This document shows, in pieces, positions 17,449 to 29,525 of a stretch of DNA of 64,000 bases; position 1 is the stretch's first letter, and each line of letters starts with the position of its first letter. The notes below the pieces were generated by a model that saw only the letters and a list, made by a program, of their open reading frames with translations, was not told the origin of the DNA and searched no databases. Made by a program: the position numbers and the translations under genes. The stretch comes from Betaproteobacteria bacterium Ga0074130 (GTDB lineage: Bacteria > Pseudomonadota > Gammaproteobacteria > Burkholderiales > Rhodocyclaceae), in NCBI GenBank assembly GCA_001464495.1, contig LNDZ01000026.1, forward strand, positions 113,877-177,876, read 5' to 3'.

Positions 17449-18051
17449 ATGAGTGCCAAGCTCGAAAAGCTAAGTCAGTCCCTCGTGGACGTTTTTGCTG
17501 AGCGCATTGCCGCTCCGGTAACTGCGTTTGGTGAGGTGACCATTGAAGTGTCGGCTGATCACTACGCCGATGTAATGCGCACGCTGCGCGACCATGAAGC
17601 GCTTGCTTTTGAGCAGCTGATCGATCTGTGCGGTGTCGACTACTCGACCTATACCGGTTATAGCGGCTTGCGCTATGCGACTGTGGTTCATCTTCTCTCG
17701 ATCAAGCACAACTGGCGTCTGCGCGTCCGTGCATTTTCTGCGGATGATGCTTTCCCTGTGATTGCCTCGGTAACTGGCATCTGGACGGCAGCTGAGTGGT
17801 TTGAGCGTGAATCGTTCGATCTGTACGGGATCATGTATGACGGCCACGCCGACTTGCGTCGGATTCTTACCGATTACGGTTTTGTCGGTCACCCGTTCCG
17901 CAAGGATTTCCCGATTTCAGGCTACGTTGAAATGCGCTATGACGATGAGCAGAAGCGGGTTGTCTATCAGCCTGTGACCATCGAACCACGTGAAGTGACG
18001 CCGCGCATCGTGCGCGAAGAGCAATACGGAAAGGTGGATGGCCGTGGCTGA
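17449..18051 (+). CDS. nuoC: NADH-quinone oxidoreductase subunit C
   Basis: NuoC is the 30-kDa-type peripheral subunit of the quinone module, separate from NuoD here (the two are fused in enterobacteria). The family signature [20 protein letters not shown] is intact, and the C-terminal [12 protein letters not shown] follows. The end overlaps the start of nuoD. Confidence 0.96.
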   Translation: MSAKLEKLSQSLVDVFAERIAAPVTAFGEVTIEVSADHYADVMRTLRDHEALAFEQLIDLCGVDYSTYTGYSGLRYATVVHLLSIKHNWRLRVRAFSADDAFPVIASVTGIWTAAEWFERESFDLYGIMYDGHADLRRILTDYGFVGHPFRKDFPISGYVEMRYDDEQKRVVYQPVTIEPREVTPRIVREEQYGKVDGRG

Positions 18052-19297
18052 GATTCAAAATTACACGCTGAACTTCGGTCCTCAGCACCCGGCCGCGCAC
18101 GGTGTGTTGCGTCTGGTGCTTGAGCTTGATGGTGAAGTCATCGTTCGTTCCGATCCGCATATTGGCCTACTGCATCGCGCCACCGAAAAGCTGGCCGAGA
18201 CTCGTACCTGGGTGCAGTCTGTTCCTTACATGGATCGTCTCGATTACGTGTCGATGATGTGTAACGAGCATGCTTACTGCATGGCCATCGAGAAGCTGTT
18301 GAATCTCGAAGTCCCTGAGCGTGCTCAATACATCCGCGTGATGTTTGATGAGGTGACGCGCATCCTCAATCACTTACTGTGGGTCGGTTGTCATGCCCTC
18401 GACGTGGGTGCTATGGCCATGGTGTTGTACACCTTCCGCGAGCGCGAGGATCTGATGGATGCCTATGAGGCGGTGTCGGGTGCGCGTATGCATGCTGCCT
18501 ACTACCGTCCGGGTGGTGTCTATCGTGATCTGCCGGACACCATGCCGCAGTATCAGCTGAACAAGTTCAAGAATGCGTCTGCCATCAAGGAACTCAATGA
18601 AGCCCGTCAAGGCTCATTGCTGGATTTCTTGGAGGACTTCACGAAGCGTTTCCCGACCTACATTGACGAGTACGAAACGCTGCTCACGGACAATCGTATC
18701 TGGAAACAGCGTACCGTCGGTATTGGCGTCATCTCCCCTGAGCGTGCCCTCAACATGGGCTTGACTGGTGCGATGCTGCGTGGTTCCGGTATTGAGTGGG
18801 ATCTGCGCAAGAAGCAGCCGTACGAAGTGTACGATCGTATGGATTTCGACATTGCTGTTGGTGTCAATGGTGATTCCTACGATCGCTACTTGGTTCGCAT
18901 GTTTGAAATGCGTCAATCAAATCGCATCATCAAGCAGTGTATTGACTGGCTACGTAAGAATCCGGGTCCGGTCATTACCGAGAATCACAAGATTGCCCCG
19001 CCGTCGCGCGAGTCGATGAAGGGCAATATGGAAGAGCTGATTCACCACTTCAAGCTATTCACCGAAGGCATGCATGTGCCAGCAGGTGAAGCCTATGCTG
19101 CAGTCGAGCATCCGAAGGGCGAGTTCGGTATCTACGCAATTTCCGATGGCGCAAACAAGCCTTACCGCTTGAAGATTCGTGCGCCTGGTTATGTGCATCT
19201 CTCCGCTATGGATGAGATGGCCAAGGGTCACATGATTGCCGATGCAGTTACCATCATCGGAACCATGGACGTCGTGTTCGGTGAAATTGACAGATAA
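18044..19297 (+). CDS. nuoD: NADH-quinone oxidoreductase subunit D
   Basis: NuoD is the 49-kDa-type subunit that shapes the quinone-binding cavity with NuoB. It begins [19 protein letters not shown], the usual family start, and [12 protein letters not shown] follows. I chose GTG 18044 because AAGGTG lies 7 bases upstream and the result is the common Met-Ala-Glu start. ATG 18038 would sit against that Shine-Dalgarno. It overlaps nuoC by 8 bases. Confidence 0.95.
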   Translation: MAEIQNYTLNFGPQHPAAHGVLRLVLELDGEVIVRSDPHIGLLHRATEKLAETRTWVQSVPYMDRLDYVSMMCNEHAYCMAIEKLLNLEVPERAQYIRVMFDEVTRILNHLLWVGCHALDVGAMAMVLYTFREREDLMDAYEAVSGARMHAAYYRPGGVYRDLPDTMPQYQLNKFKNASAIKELNEARQGSLLDFLEDFTKRFPTYIDEYETLLTDNRIWKQRTVGIGVISPERALNMGLTGAMLRGSGIEWDLRKKQPYEVYDRMDFDIAVGVNGDSYDRYLVRMFEMRQSNRIIKQCIDWLRKNPGPVITENHKIAPPSRESMKGNMEELIHHFKLFTEGMHVPAGEAYAAVEHPKGEFGIYAISDGANKPYRLKIRAPGYVHLSAMDEMAKGHMIADAVTIIGTMDVVFGEIDR

Positions 19298-19301
19298 GAC
19301 C

Positions 19302-19775
19302 ATGCTGAGCCAAGAAGCACTCAAACTGATTGATCGCGAAGTCGCCAAGTATCCGGCGGACCAGAAGCAGTCTGCCGTAATGGCTGCGCTGGCAATTGCC
19401 CAGGATGAAAAGGGCTGGTTGCCTCGTGACCTCATCGAATATGTTGCTACCTACCTCGAAATGCCGGCGATCGCCGCGTATGAGGTAGCCAGCTTTTACA
19501 ACATGTACGATCTGAATCCGGTCGGCAAATACAAGCTGACCGTCTGTACCAATCTTCCTTGTGCCCTGTCGGGTGGCGTCCATGCCGCTGACTATGTAAA
19601 GGAAAAGCTGGGTATCGATTTCAACGAAACCACTGCCGATGGCAAGTTCACCCTGAAAGAGGGGGAATGCATGGGTGCCTGTGGTGACGCACCGGTACTG
19701 CTGGTGAATAACAAGCGCATGTGCAGTTTCATGACACCGGAACAGATCGACAAGCTACTGGCGGAGTGCAACTGA
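19302..19775 (+). CDS. nuoE: NADH-quinone oxidoreductase subunit E
   Basis: NuoE is the 24-kDa-type thioredoxin-fold subunit that carries a 2Fe-2S cluster next to NuoF. The four ligands appear in VCTNLPC and ECMGAC. ATG 19302 gives 157 residues, the family length. A longer frame would reach into nuoD and is not needed. Confidence 0.95.
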   Translation: MLSQEALKLIDREVAKYPADQKQSAVMAALAIAQDEKGWLPRDLIEYVATYLEMPAIAAYEVASFYNMYDLNPVGKYKLTVCTNLPCALSGGVHAADYVKEKLGIDFNETTADGKFTLKEGECMGACGDAPVLLVNNKRMCSFMTPEQIDKLLAECN

Positions 19776-19776
19776 G

Positions 19777-21111
19777 ATGGCGCTGATCGCTACCAAGAAC
19801 CCCCTGCTGACTGTTGGCTGGGAAAAGGGTGATGCCGGTTGGGGCATCAAGGAATACGAGGCGCGTGGCGGCTACCAAGCCCTGCGCAAAATTCTGGCTG
19901 AGAAAACGCCACCAGAAAATATTATTGCCGAGCTAAAGGCGTCGGTGCTCCGTGGTCGTGGTGGTGCAGGCTTCCCCACAGGCTTGAAGTGGAGCTTCAT
20001 GCCTAAGGGCGTGAGCGGCGACAAGTACATCGTCTGCAACTCTGACGAAGGCGAACCTGGTACCTTCAAAGACCGTGATCTGCTTCGTTTCGACCCGCAC
20101 TCTGTCATCGAAGGCATGGCAATCGCTGCCTACACCATCGGTGCAAATCGTGGCTACAACTACATTCACGGTGAAGTTTTCGAAATTTACAAGCGTTTTG
20201 AAGATGCGCTGGATGAGGCGCGCGCAGCTGGCCTGATTGGTCAAAACGTCCTAGGCAGTGGTTTTAACTTCGAACTGTTTGCTCACCATGGTTACGGCGC
20301 CTATATTTGCGGCGAAGAAACTGGTTTGCTTGAATCGATCGAAGGTAAGAAGGGTCAGCCACGCTTCAAACCGCCATTCCCGGCCACATTTGGTTTGTAT
20401 GGCCGTCCGACAACCATCAACAACACCGAAACGTTTTCTGCTGTCCCTTACATCCTCAAGATGGGTGGCGAGCAATACCTGAACCTTGGTAAGCCCAATA
20501 ATGGTGGTACCAAGCTGTTCTCGATTTCTGGTCATGTTAACAAGCCAGGCAACTACGAAATTCCGATGGGCATGCCCTTTGCAGAGCTGCTGGAAATGGC
20601 TGGTGGCATGCGAGGTGGTCGCAAGTTGAAGGCAGTGATTCCTGGTGGTTCATCTGCGCCGGTGCTGCCCGGCGACATCATGATGGACAGCACGATGGAC
20701 TATGACTCCATCGCCAAGGCGGGTTCCATGCTCGGTTCAGGCGCCATCATCGTGATGGATGAAACGGTCTGTATGGTTAAGGCGCTTGAGCGTTTGTCCT
20801 TCTTCTACTTTGAAGAGTCCTGTGGGCAATGCACGCCATGCCGTGAAGGTACTGGCTGGCTGTATCGCGTCGTGCATCGCATCGAAAACGGTCTTGGCCG
20901 TCCAGAAGATCTTGATTTGCTCAACAGTGTGACCGACAACATTATGGGTCGGACCATCTGTGCCCTCGGCGATGCCGCTTCCCTGCCGGTGCGTAGTTTT
21001 ATCAAGCACTTCCAGAGCGAATTCGAATACCACATTGAAAACAAGCATTGCCTCGTGCCGCCTGATGTGCAGCGCGCTGGCAGCACTTTCTACGTAGGCC
21101 CGTCATGCTAG
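19777..21111 (+). CDS. nuoF: NADH-quinone oxidoreductase subunit F
   Basis: NuoF binds NADH and FMN and carries a 4Fe-4S cluster. The nucleotide-binding glycine-rich [13 protein letters not shown], the FMN-side [14 protein letters not shown] and the cluster motif [15 protein letters not shown] are all present. It has 444 residues. It starts 1 base after nuoE and overlaps nuoG by 7 bases. Confidence 0.97.
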   Translation: MALIATKNPLLTVGWEKGDAGWGIKEYEARGGYQALRKILAEKTPPENIIAELKASVLRGRGGAGFPTGLKWSFMPKGVSGDKYIVCNSDEGEPGTFKDRDLLRFDPHSVIEGMAIAAYTIGANRGYNYIHGEVFEIYKRFEDALDEARAAGLIGQNVLGSGFNFELFAHHGYGAYICGEETGLLESIEGKKGQPRFKPPFPATFGLYGRPTTINNTETFSAVPYILKMGGEQYLNLGKPNNGGTKLFSISGHVNKPGNYEIPMGMPFAELLEMAGGMRGGRKLKAVIPGGSSAPVLPGDIMMDSTMDYDSIAKAGSMLGSGAIIVMDETVCMVKALERLSFFYFEESCGQCTPCREGTGWLYRVVHRIENGLGRPEDLDLLNSVTDNIMGRTICALGDAASLPVRSFIKHFQSEFEYHIENKHCLVPPDVQRAGSTFYVGPSC

Positions 21112-23429
21112 AAATCGAAATCGACGGTAAGTCGATGCAGGTTGCCGAAGGCAGCACCATCATGGATGCCGCCCATGAGGCTGGCACCTATATCCCGCAC
21201 TTCTGTTACCACAAGAAGTTGTCCATCGCGGCAAACTGTCGCATGTGTCTGGTTCAGGTAGAGAAGGCGCCTAAGCCGTTGCCTGCCTGCGCTACGCCAG
21301 TTGCTAATGGAATGAAGGTTTTCACGCACTCCGATCTGGCCGTGAAGGCACAGAAGGGCGTGATGGAGTTCCTGCTGATTAATCACCCGCTTGACTGCCC
21401 GATCTGTGATCAGGGCGGCGAATGCCAGCTGCAAGATCTGGCAGTGGGCTACGGTGGCGCTGCTTCGCGCTATCAGGAAGAAAAGCGCGTCGTTTTCAAC
21501 AAGAATCTGGGTTCCTTGGTGAACACCGACATGACTCGCTGCATTCACTGCACGCGTTGTGTACGCTTCACTACCGAAATCGCCGGTGAAATGGAGATGG
21601 GGCAGGCGGGTCGTGGCGAACACGCCGAGATCATGCCCTTCATTGAAAAGACCGTTGATTCGGAACTGTCCGGTAATATCATCGATCTGTGCCCGGTTGG
21701 TGCACTGACCTCTAAGCCATTCCGCTTCGCTGCACGCACCTGGGAACTGGCACGTCGTAAGTCGGTCAGCCCACATGATGGTCTAGGCAGCAATTTGGTT
21801 GTTCAGGTTAAGCACGATAAGGTGCTACGCGTGCTGCCGCTGGAAAATGAAGATATCAACGAGTGCTGGCTGTCTGACAAGGACCGCTTCTCGTACGAAG
21901 CGCTTAATTCTGAAGAGCGCCTGACCAAGCCAATGGTCAAGCAAGGTGGTCAGTGGGTTGAGACCGAGTGGAATGTTGCACTTGACTACATTGGCCATGC
22001 GTTGCGAGATGTTGTCAAAAACCATGGCGCTGATGCCATTGGTACCTTGGTCTCGCCGCACTCGACCCTGGAAGAGATTTTCCTTGCACAAAAGCTTACG
22101 CGTGCGCTTGGCTCCGGTAACGTAGATTTCCGTCTGCGTCAAAGCGATTTCTCGCTTGATGGCAAGCGCGCTGGCACTCCTTGGTTGGGCCTGTCTGTTG
22201 CAGAGTTTTCCAAGCTGGATCGTGTCTTGGTTGTTGGTTCCTTCCTGCGCAAGGATCACCCCTTGCTGGCACAACGCCTACGTCAAGCAGCGAAGCGTGG
22301 GACGCAAGTCTCGCTCATCAACGCTGCCGATGATGATCAACTGATCAAGAACGCACTCAAAGCGGTTGGTCTGCCTTCACAGTTGCCGAAACTTCTGGCT
22401 GAAGTGGTCAAGGCCGTTGCAGGCAAGAAGGGCGCAAACGTTGATGCTGCTATCGCTGCTGTCACCGTTTCGGCAGCGGCTGAAAAAATCGCCGAAAGCT
22501 TGGTGTCCGGTGGCAACACTGGCGTATTCCTCGGTAATTTTGCGCAGCAGCATCCGCAAGCTGCGATGCTTGAAGTGCTGGCGCAGCAACTTGCTGCGCT
22601 GTTGGGCGGAAAGTCAGGCTTCCTCGGTGAAGCAGCCAACTCGGTTGGTGGGTATGTGGCTAAGGCCACGCCAACCGGCCTCAACGCTGCGCAAATGTTT
22701 GCTCAGCCGCGTAAGGCATATCTGGTCTTCAATGCTGAGCCTGAACTTGATGCCGCCAATGGCGCTCAAGCTGCAGCCGCATTGAAGGATGCTGCAATGG
22801 TTGCGGTTTTCTCGGCATTCAAGTCTGACGCTGCACTTGAATACGCAGACGTGCTGTTGCCGATTGCGCCTTTCACCGAAACCTCAGGTACTTTCATCAA
22901 CACCGAAGGTCGTGTCCAGAGTTTCAATGCCGTGGCAAAGGCGCTTGGCGAAGCACGTCCGGGCTGGAAGGTGCTGCGTGTTCTCGGCAATGTGCTGGAT
23001 CTTGCTGGCTTTGATTACAACAGCAGCGAAGATGTCCGCAATGAAGTGTTGGGCGGTGATGTCGAGTTCGCCACTGGCCTCAACAATGGCGTGACCGGCA
23101 CCGTCAGTCTGCCGGCTGCTGCCAATGGTGTCGAGCGCGTTGCAGATGTGCCAATCTACTTTGCAGATAGCTTGGTTCGCCGCGCAGTTAGCCTGCAACG
23201 CTCGCGTGATGCTTCTACTCCAGCTGCACGCATCAGTGCTGTGACAGCCGCAAAGCTAGGCTTGGATGGCGCTAACGAAGTAACGGTTAAGCAGGGTGGT
23301 GCAGAGGTCAAGTTGGCGCTCAAGATTGATGCATCTGTGCCGGAGGGTGCAGTGCGTGTTGCTGCAGCTCATGAGGCGACCATCGCACTGGGTTCGATGT
23401 TTGGTCAAATCAGCGTGGAGCGTGCATAA
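21105..23429 (+). CDS. nuoG: NADH-quinone oxidoreductase subunit G
   Basis: NuoG is the largest peripheral subunit and carries most of the iron-sulfur chain. The N-terminal 2Fe-2S ferredoxin domain has [17 protein letters not shown]. The following segment has [15 protein letters not shown] and a 4Fe-4S site [10 protein letters not shown]. The rest is a molybdopterin-oxidoreductase-like domain without molybdenum function. The 774-residue length is typical of betaproteobacteria. Confidence 0.95.
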   Translation: MLEIEIDGKSMQVAEGSTIMDAAHEAGTYIPHFCYHKKLSIAANCRMCLVQVEKAPKPLPACATPVANGMKVFTHSDLAVKAQKGVMEFLLINHPLDCPICDQGGECQLQDLAVGYGGAASRYQEEKRVVFNKNLGSLVNTDMTRCIHCTRCVRFTTEIAGEMEMGQAGRGEHAEIMPFIEKTVDSELSGNIIDLCPVGALTSKPFRFAARTWELARRKSVSPHDGLGSNLVVQVKHDKVLRVLPLENEDINECWLSDKDRFSYEALNSEERLTKPMVKQGGQWVETEWNVALDYIGHALRDVVKNHGADAIGTLVSPHSTLEEIFLAQKLTRALGSGNVDFRLRQSDFSLDGKRAGTPWLGLSVAEFSKLDRVLVVGSFLRKDHPLLAQRLRQAAKRGTQVSLINAADDDQLIKNALKAVGLPSQLPKLLAEVVKAVAGKKGANVDAAIAAVTVSAAAEKIAESLVSGGNTGVFLGNFAQQHPQAAMLEVLAQQLAALLGGKSGFLGEAANSVGGYVAKATPTGLNAAQMFAQPRKAYLVFNAEPELDAANGAQAAAALKDAAMVAVFSAFKSDAALEYADVLLPIAPFTETSGTFINTEGRVQSFNAVAKALGEARPGWKVLRVLGNVLDLAGFDYNSSEDVRNEVLGGDVEFATGLNNGVTGTVSLPAAANGVERVADVPIYFADSLVRRAVSLQRSRDASTPAARISAVTAAKLGLDGANEVTVKQGGAEVKLALKIDASVPEGAVRVAAAHEATIALGSMFGQISVERA

Positions 23430-24482
23430 ATGGATGCTGTACTCGCACTGATTAACCAAAACGTTGCCCCGCTGTTCGGTGCATGGTGGCCAGAGGTTTC
23501 CATCACGTTGTGGACGGTGATCAAAGTTGTCTTGATCGTTGCCCCACTGATGCTCTGTATTGCCTACCTGACGCTGGCTGAACGCAAGATTCTGGCTTGG
23601 ATGCACGTCCGCATTGGCCCGAACCGGGTGGGGCCACTGGGTCTGCTGCAACCGATCGCTGACGGCGTGAAGTTGTTGCTCAAGGAAATCATTTTCCCAA
23701 CCCGTGCTAACAAGGGCCTATACATCCTCGGCCCGATCATGGCAATTGCTCCCGCACTGGCAGCATGGGCGGTGATTCCTTTTTCGGAAGAGTGGGTGTT
23801 GGCAAATATCGATGCAGGCGTCCTGTACCTGCTCGCAGTTTCGTCGCTGGGTGTTTACGGTGTAATTATCGCTGGTTGGGCATCGAACTCGAAGTACTCC
23901 TTCCTCGGTGCCATGCGTGCGGCCGGTCAGATGGTTTCCTACGAAGTATCGATGGGTATGGCCCTGATTACCGTCCTGATGGTATCCGGCAGCCTCAATC
24001 TCAATACTATCGTTGAAGCTCAGCGCGGTGCCACGTTCTTCTCGTGGAACTGGCTGCCGCTGCTGCCGATGTTCATTGTCTACCTCGTTTCTGGCGTGGC
24101 TGAAACCTGTCGTGCGCCGTTCGACGTGGTTGAAGGTGAGTCCGAAATCGTGGCTGGCCACATGGTTGAATACTCGGGCATGTCGTTCGCTCTGTTCTTC
24201 CTCGCTGAGTACGGCAATATGTGGCTGATCGCCGCAATGACCACCACCTTCTTCTTGGGTGGTTGGTTGTCGCCGGTATCGTTCTTGCCCGACAGCTTCT
24301 TGTGGTTCTTCCTCAAAGCCTCATTCATCATCTTCCTGTTCCTGTGGTTCCGGGCAACGTTCCCGCGCTACCGTTACGACCAGATCATGCGTCTGGGTTG
24401 GAAGGTGTTTGTGCCGATCTGCTTGGCCTGGATCCTTGTGGTCGGTCTGTGGATGCTGTCCCCGTTGAACATCTGGAAGTAA
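23430..24482 (+). CDS. nuoH: NADH-quinone oxidoreductase subunit H
   Basis: NuoH is the membrane subunit that joins the quinone site to the proton channels, with eight or nine predicted helices. Signatures are [20 protein letters not shown] and the acidic loop [19 protein letters not shown]. It starts directly after the nuoG stop. Confidence 0.97.
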   Translation: MDAVLALINQNVAPLFGAWWPEVSITLWTVIKVVLIVAPLMLCIAYLTLAERKILAWMHVRIGPNRVGPLGLLQPIADGVKLLLKEIIFPTRANKGLYILGPIMAIAPALAAWAVIPFSEEWVLANIDAGVLYLLAVSSLGVYGVIIAGWASNSKYSFLGAMRAAGQMVSYEVSMGMALITVLMVSGSLNLNTIVEAQRGATFFSWNWLPLLPMFIVYLVSGVAETCRAPFDVVEGESEIVAGHMVEYSGMSFALFFLAEYGNMWLIAAMTTTFFLGGWLSPVSFLPDSFLWFFLKASFIIFLFLWFRATFPRYRYDQIMRLGWKVFVPICLAWILVVGLWMLSPLNIWK

Positions 24483-24495
24483 TGGAGCCTGCCCA

Positions 24496-24984
24496 ATGGG
24501 TGCAATGAAAGAATATTTCAGCAGTCTTCTGCTCAAGGAGCTGCTCAAGGGTATGTCAGTGACAGGGCGCTATATGTTTGCGCGCAAGATCACTGTTCAG
24601 TTCCCAGAAGAGAAGACCCCGCAGAGTCATCGTTTCCGTGGCTTGCACGCCTTGCGCCGCTATCCTAATGGCGAAGAGCGTTGCATTGCTTGCAAACTCT
24701 GCGAGGCGGTGTGTCCTGCCATGGCTATCACCATCGAATCGGCTCAGCGCGACGACAATACCCGTCGCACGACGCGTTATGACATTGATCTGACAAAGTG
24801 CATCTTCTGCGGTTTCTGTGAAGAAGCCTGTCCGGTCGATGCCATCGTTGAGACCCGTGTCTTTGAATATCACGGCGAAACCCGTGGCGATCTCTATTAC
24901 ACCAAGCAGATGCTGCTGGCGAACGGCGACCGATACGAAGATCAGATCGCTGCCGACCGCGAGGCGGACGCCAAGTTCCGGTAA
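24496..24984 (+). CDS. nuoI: NADH-quinone oxidoreductase subunit I
   Basis: NuoI carries two 4Fe-4S clusters (N6a and N6b) that pass electrons to NuoB. The paired motifs are [13 protein letters not shown] and [15 protein letters not shown]. It has 162 residues with an amphipathic N-terminal helix. The stop overlaps the nuoJ start. Confidence 0.97.
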   Translation: MGAMKEYFSSLLLKELLKGMSVTGRYMFARKITVQFPEEKTPQSHRFRGLHALRRYPNGEERCIACKLCEAVCPAMAITIESAQRDDNTRRTTRYDIDLTKCIFCGFCEEACPVDAIVETRVFEYHGETRGDLYYTKQMLLANGDRYEDQIAADREADAKFR

Positions 24985-25637
24985 TGACAATGGACTTCCC
25001 AACCGTACTCTTCTACGTATTTGCATCGATACTGGTGCTGTCGGCGTTACGCGTTATTACGGCTCGTAACCCGGTGCATGCGGTACTGTTCCTAGTACTC
25101 AGCTTTTTTAATGCAGCTGGCCTGTGGATGCTGCTTCACGCCGAGTTCCTCGCCATCATGTTGGTCATGGTCTATGTCGGCGCAGTGATGGTGCTGTTCC
25201 TGTTTGTGGTCATGATGCTGGATATCAATATCGAGCGACTGCGCCAAGGTTTTTGGAGCTATCTGCCAGTTGGTGCCGTCATCGGCCTCATCATGGCTGG
25301 TGAAATGGCCCTGATTCTCGGCGGCCGTTACTTTGGTCTGGAAGCATTGCCGGCACCGGCAGTCCCTGCAGCTGATTACAGTAATACCAAGGAGCTGGGT
25401 CGTCTGCTCTTCACCGATTACGTTTATCCGTTTGAACTGGCTTCGGTCATTCTGTTGGTGGCACTGATTGCCGCTGTTCTTCTGACGCTGCGTCAGCGTA
25501 AGGACAATAAGGCGATGAATCCATCTCTGCAAGTGCGGGTCAAGGCTGCTGATCGCTGGCGCATCGTCAAGATGGACGCCGTGGTTGAAGCCCCTGCGAC
25601 GCCTGCTGCCGATGCTCAAGAAGGAGGCAAGGCATGA
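24984..25637 (+). CDS. nuoJ: NADH-quinone oxidoreductase subunit J
   Basis: NuoJ is a membrane subunit with five helices. The conserved third-helix region [26 protein letters not shown] segment is present (about residues 55-76). A C-terminal Ala/Pro-rich cytoplasmic tail of about 30 residues extends past the last helix. The start at 24984 overlaps the nuoI stop (TAATG); ATG 24990 is also possible. Confidence 0.95.
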   Translation: MTMDFPTVLFYVFASILVLSALRVITARNPVHAVLFLVLSFFNAAGLWMLLHAEFLAIMLVMVYVGAVMVLFLFVVMMLDINIERLRQGFWSYLPVGAVIGLIMAGEMALILGGRYFGLEALPAPAVPAADYSNTKELGRLLFTDYVYPFELASVILLVALIAAVLLTLRQRKDNKAMNPSLQVRVKAADRWRIVKMDAVVEAPATPAADAQEGGKA

Positions 25638-25939
25638 TTTCCCTGTCGCATTATCTGATTCTGGGCGCCATCCTGTTTGCAATCGCAGTGGTTGGTATCT
25701 TCCTGAATCGCAAGAATCTGATCGTGCTGCTGATGGCGATTGAACTGATGCTTTTGGCCGTGAATATGAATTTCGCCGCCTTCTCAAGCTATCTCAATGA
25801 CATCAATGGCCAGTTGTTCGTCGTCTTCATTATGACGGTGGCAGCTGCAGAGGCCGCAATCGGCCTAGCCATTCTGGTGGTTCTCTTCCGCAACCTGTCG
25901 ACTATTCACGTCGACGATCTCGACAGCCTCAAGGGCTAA
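25634..25939 (+). CDS. nuoK: NADH-quinone oxidoreductase subunit K
   Basis: NuoK is a 101-residue, three-helix MrpC-like subunit of the proton path. The two conserved membrane glutamates are in [13 protein letters not shown] and [16 protein letters not shown] overlap with nuoJ, and an AAGGAGG Shine-Dalgarno. Confidence 0.97.
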   Translation: MISLSHYLILGAILFAIAVVGIFLNRKNLIVLLMAIELMLLAVNMNFAAFSSYLNDINGQLFVVFIMTVAAAEAAIGLAILVVLFRNLSTIHVDDLDSLKG

Positions 25940-25958
25940 CAAGGGGCTCGCAGAAATA

Positions 25959-28007
25959 ATGGATATGCAGACGCTTTACCTGCTTGTGCCGCTGGCGCCT
26001 CTGGCCGGCGCCATCCTTGCCGGCCTGTTCGGCAAGCAGATTGGCCGTGCCGGCGCCCATACCGTCACCATCTTAGGCGTGGCTATTGCCTTTGTGCTCT
26101 CGGTCATCATCTTTCAGGATGTCCAGGCTGGCAATACCTTCAATGGCTCTGTTTATACTTGGATGGAAGCTGGTGGCCTCAAGTTCGAGGTTGGTTTCCT
26201 GATTGACAAGCTGACAGTCATGATGATGCTGGTCGTGACATTCGTATCGTTGATGGTCCACATTTACACCATCGGCTATATGCACGAAGATCCAGGCTAT
26301 CAACGTTTCTTCAGCTACATTTCGCTGTTCACCTTCTCAATGCTGATGCTCGTGATGAGCAACAACTTTGTCCAACTGTTCTTTGGTTGGGAGGCGGTGG
26401 GTCTGGTTTCGTACCTGCTGATTGGCTTCTGGTACACCAAGCCAACCGCAATCTACGCAAACTTGAAGGCGTTTCTGGTTAATCGCGTCGGTGACTTCGG
26501 CTTTCTCCTTGGTATAGGTCTTGTTGCAGCCTATGCGGGTTCGCTGGATTACTTCGAAGTGTTCGAAAAGCGTCATGAGTTGGCAGCAATGACTGAGGCC
26601 GTTACCGGTTGGCCCTTGATAACGGCTATCTGTATAAGCCTGTTCATTGGCGCCATGGGTAAGTCGGCACAAGTGCCACTTCATATCTGGCTGCCAGACT
26701 CAATGGAAGGCCCGACCCCGATTTCCGCACTGATCCATGCTGCAACGATGGTGACGGCAGGTATCTTCATGGTCACGCGTATGTCGCCGCTGTTTGAGCT
26801 GTCTGATACTGCGTTGTCCTTTGTGTTGGTAATTGGTGCCACGACTGCGCTGTTCATGGGTTTCCTTGGGATTATCCAGAACGACATCAAGCGTGTGGTT
26901 GCCTACTCCACGCTTTCCCAATTGGGTTACATGACGGTAGCACTCGGTGTGTCGGCCTATTCGGTCGCCGTATTCCACTTGATGACCCACGCTTTCTTCA
27001 AGGCGCTGCTGTTCTTGGGTGCTGGTTCGGTCATCATGGGCTGCCATCACAATCAGGACATCCGTTACATGGGGGGCCTACGCAAGTACATGCCGATCAC
27101 CTGGATCACATCCTTGCTCGGCTCGCTTGCACTGATCGGTTTCCCCTTCCTGTCAGGATTTTATTCAAAGGACTCGATTATCGAAGTGGTTCACTTCTCC
27201 CATCTATGGGGCAGTGGCTATGCCTACTTCGCGGTTGTGGCGGGTGTCTTTATCACGGCTTTCTATTCGTTCCGCATGTACTTCCTCGTTTTCCACGGTG
27301 AAGAGCGTTACGACCAGAATCCGGATGCACATCACGCAGATGCACATGCGGATGACCACGGTGATCACGCACACGATGATCATGGCCATGATGATCATGG
27401 TCATGGCGGTAAGCCGCATGAGTCTCCTTGGGTTGTAACCCTGCCGTTGGTTCTGCTTGCGATTCCTTCGGTGATTATTGGTTACATCGCCATTGAACCA
27501 ATGCTGTTTGGCGATTGGTTCGGTACTGCCGTATATATCGACGCAGCCAAGCATCCAGGTCTTGCCGAGCTTGACAAAGTATTCCATGGTGCAGCAGCAA
27601 TGGCTATCCATGGCCTGCAGACCCTGCCGTTTTGGCTTGCGATCAGCGGTGTTGCTGTTGCCTGGTTCTTTTACCTCAAGGCCCCGCATATTCCTGCTGC
27701 CATCAAGAAGGCGGTTGGACCGATCTATACCCTGCTGGACAACAAGTATTACTTCGACCGCTTTAATGAAGTCGTCGTGATGGCAGGTTCGCGCGCGCTG
27801 GGTCGTGGCCTGTGGAAGGCTGGCGACCAGACGGTTATCGACGGATTGCTCGTCAATGGAGCAGCACGTACAGTTGGCGCCATTGCCAAGCTGACGCGTC
27901 TCATCCAGACCGGCCATCTCTACTTCTATGCCTTCGCCATGATCTTCGGTGTGTTCGCACTGCTGACTTATGTCTATGTCGTATGGCTCCGGCGTTTTGT
28001 TCTCTGA
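25959..28007 (+). CDS. nuoL: NADH-quinone oxidoreductase subunit L, with a His-rich loop
   Basis: NuoL is the distal antiporter-like proton channel with the long lateral helix. The core helices carry GWEAVGLVSYLLIGFW, KSAQVPLHIWLPDSMEGPTP and HAATMVTAG. The protein has 682 residues. An unusual hydrophilic loop at residues 458-487 holds 11 His and many Asp between membrane helices. Such loops occur in some NuoL proteins, and metal binding is possible. Confidence 0.96.
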   Translation: MDMQTLYLLVPLAPLAGAILAGLFGKQIGRAGAHTVTILGVAIAFVLSVIIFQDVQAGNTFNGSVYTWMEAGGLKFEVGFLIDKLTVMMMLVVTFVSLMVHIYTIGYMHEDPGYQRFFSYISLFTFSMLMLVMSNNFVQLFFGWEAVGLVSYLLIGFWYTKPTAIYANLKAFLVNRVGDFGFLLGIGLVAAYAGSLDYFEVFEKRHELAAMTEAVTGWPLITAICISLFIGAMGKSAQVPLHIWLPDSMEGPTPISALIHAATMVTAGIFMVTRMSPLFELSDTALSFVLVIGATTALFMGFLGIIQNDIKRVVAYSTLSQLGYMTVALGVSAYSVAVFHLMTHAFFKALLFLGAGSVIMGCHHNQDIRYMGGLRKYMPITWITSLLGSLALIGFPFLSGFYSKDSIIEVVHFSHLWGSGYAYFAVVAGVFITAFYSFRMYFLVFHGEERYDQNPDAHHADAHADDHGDHAHDDHGHDDHGHGGKPHESPWVVTLPLVLLAIPSVIIGYIAIEPMLFGDWFGTAVYIDAAKHPGLAELDKVFHGAAAMAIHGLQTLPFWLAISGVAVAWFFYLKAPHIPAAIKKAVGPIYTLLDNKYYFDRFNEVVVMAGSRALGRGLWKAGDQTVIDGLLVNGAARTVGAIAKLTRLIQTGHLYFYAFAMIFGVFALLTYVYVVWLRRFVL

Positions 28008-28033
28008 TCGCGGCTGTCTGAAAATACACAAAA

Positions 28034-29512
28034 ATGAATTCGTCACTTCTCAGTCTTGCTATCTGGACCCCGATCATCGGCGCGCTTGTCGTGCTGATGA
28101 CCGGTAATGACAGAAACGCCCATCTGGCTCGTCCTATCGCGTTGATTAGCGCGATAGTCGCCTTCCTTGTTACGATCCCCTTGTACACAGGCTTTGACAC
28201 AGCTGTTGCTGGTATGCAGTTTGTCGAGCTATACAACTGGATCCCTCGCTTCAATATCAATTACCACCTTGGTGTTGACGGCATTTCGGTCCTCTTCATT
28301 CTGCTCAATAGCTTCATCACCATTTTCGTGGTGCTGGCAGCATGGCAGGTGATTGACACTAAGGTTGCTCAGTACCTCGCCGCGTTTTTGGCTATGTCAG
28401 GTCTGATCAACGGTATTTTCTCTTCGCTGGATGGCGTGCTGTTCTACGTGTTCTTTGAAGCGTCGCTGATACCGATGTACATCATCATTGGCATCTGGGG
28501 CGGACCGAACCGCGTCTACGCAGCTTTCAAGTTCTTCCTTTACACGCTCCTTGGCTCGTTGCTGATGCTGATTGCCTTGATCTACCTCTTCATGGCTTCC
28601 AATGGCAGCTTCAATATCCTAGATTGGCATGAGTTAAAGATTGGCATGGGCCCGCAGAGCTATTTGTTCTTTGCCTTCTTGATTGCTTTTGCTGTCAAGG
28701 TGCCAATGTGGCCGGTGCACACTTGGCTGCCCGACGCCCACGTCGAAGCGCCTACCGGCGGCTCGGTCGTGCTGGCTGCGATTGCTCTGAAACTCGGTGC
28801 CTATGGCTTCCTGCGTTTCTCACTCCCCATTGCCCCAGATGCTAGCCAATATTTCGCGCCGTTGATGATTACGCTTTCGCTGATTGCTGTCATTTACATC
28901 GGCTTCGTTGCTCTGGTTCAGCAGGATATGAAGAAGCTGGTTGCGTACTCCTCAATTTCGCACATGGGCTTCGTTACGCTGGGTTTCTTCATCTTCAACC
29001 AGCTCGGTATTGAAGGTGCCTTGGTGCAGATGATTTCGCACGGCTTCGTCTCCGGCGCTATGTTCCTGTGTATCGGCGTCCTGTACGACCGTCTACACAG
29101 CCGTCAGATTGCCGATTACGGCGGTGTTGTGAACGTCATGCCTAAATTCGCCGCGTTCTTCTTGTTGTTCTCGATGGCTAACTCTGGTCTACCAGCAACT
29201 TCAGGTTTCGTCGGTGAGTTCATGGTAATTCTGGGTGCTGTCAAGTACAACTTCTGGATCGGTTTTGCAGCCGCAACAACCTTGATCGTTGGCGCTGCTT
29301 ATACCCTCTGGATGTACAAACGCGTTGTTTTCGGTGAAATCACCAATCCGCATGTCGCTGAAATGAGCGACATCAATAGCCGTGAATTCCTGATCCTTGG
29401 CATCCTGGCCATTGCTGTGCTGGCAATGGGCCTGTATCCCTATCCCTTTACCGACGTTATGCACGCCTCGGTTGATAATCTGCTCAAGCACGTGGCAGTG
29501 AGCAAGCTCTGA
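28034..29512 (+). CDS. nuoM: NADH-quinone oxidoreductase subunit M
   Basis: NuoM is the middle antiporter-like proton channel with about 14 helices. The conserved Glu helix (YVFFEASLIPMYI) and VKVPMWPVHTWLPDAHVEAPT are present, the latter holding the channel lysine. It has 492 residues and starts 26 bases after nuoL, with no strong Shine-Dalgarno. Confidence 0.97.
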   Translation: MNSSLLSLAIWTPIIGALVVLMTGNDRNAHLARPIALISAIVAFLVTIPLYTGFDTAVAGMQFVELYNWIPRFNINYHLGVDGISVLFILLNSFITIFVVLAAWQVIDTKVAQYLAAFLAMSGLINGIFSSLDGVLFYVFFEASLIPMYIIIGIWGGPNRVYAAFKFFLYTLLGSLLMLIALIYLFMASNGSFNILDWHELKIGMGPQSYLFFAFLIAFAVKVPMWPVHTWLPDAHVEAPTGGSVVLAAIALKLGAYGFLRFSLPIAPDASQYFAPLMITLSLIAVIYIGFVALVQQDMKKLVAYSSISHMGFVTLGFFIFNQLGIEGALVQMISHGFVSGAMFLCIGVLYDRLHSRQIADYGGVVNVMPKFAAFFLLFSMANSGLPATSGFVGEFMVILGAVKYNFWIGFAAATTLIVGAAYTLWMYKRVVFGEITNPHVAEMSDINSREFLILGILAIAVLAMGLYPYPFTDVMHASVDNLLKHVAVSKL

Positions 29513-29525
29513 CGACTGAATAACT

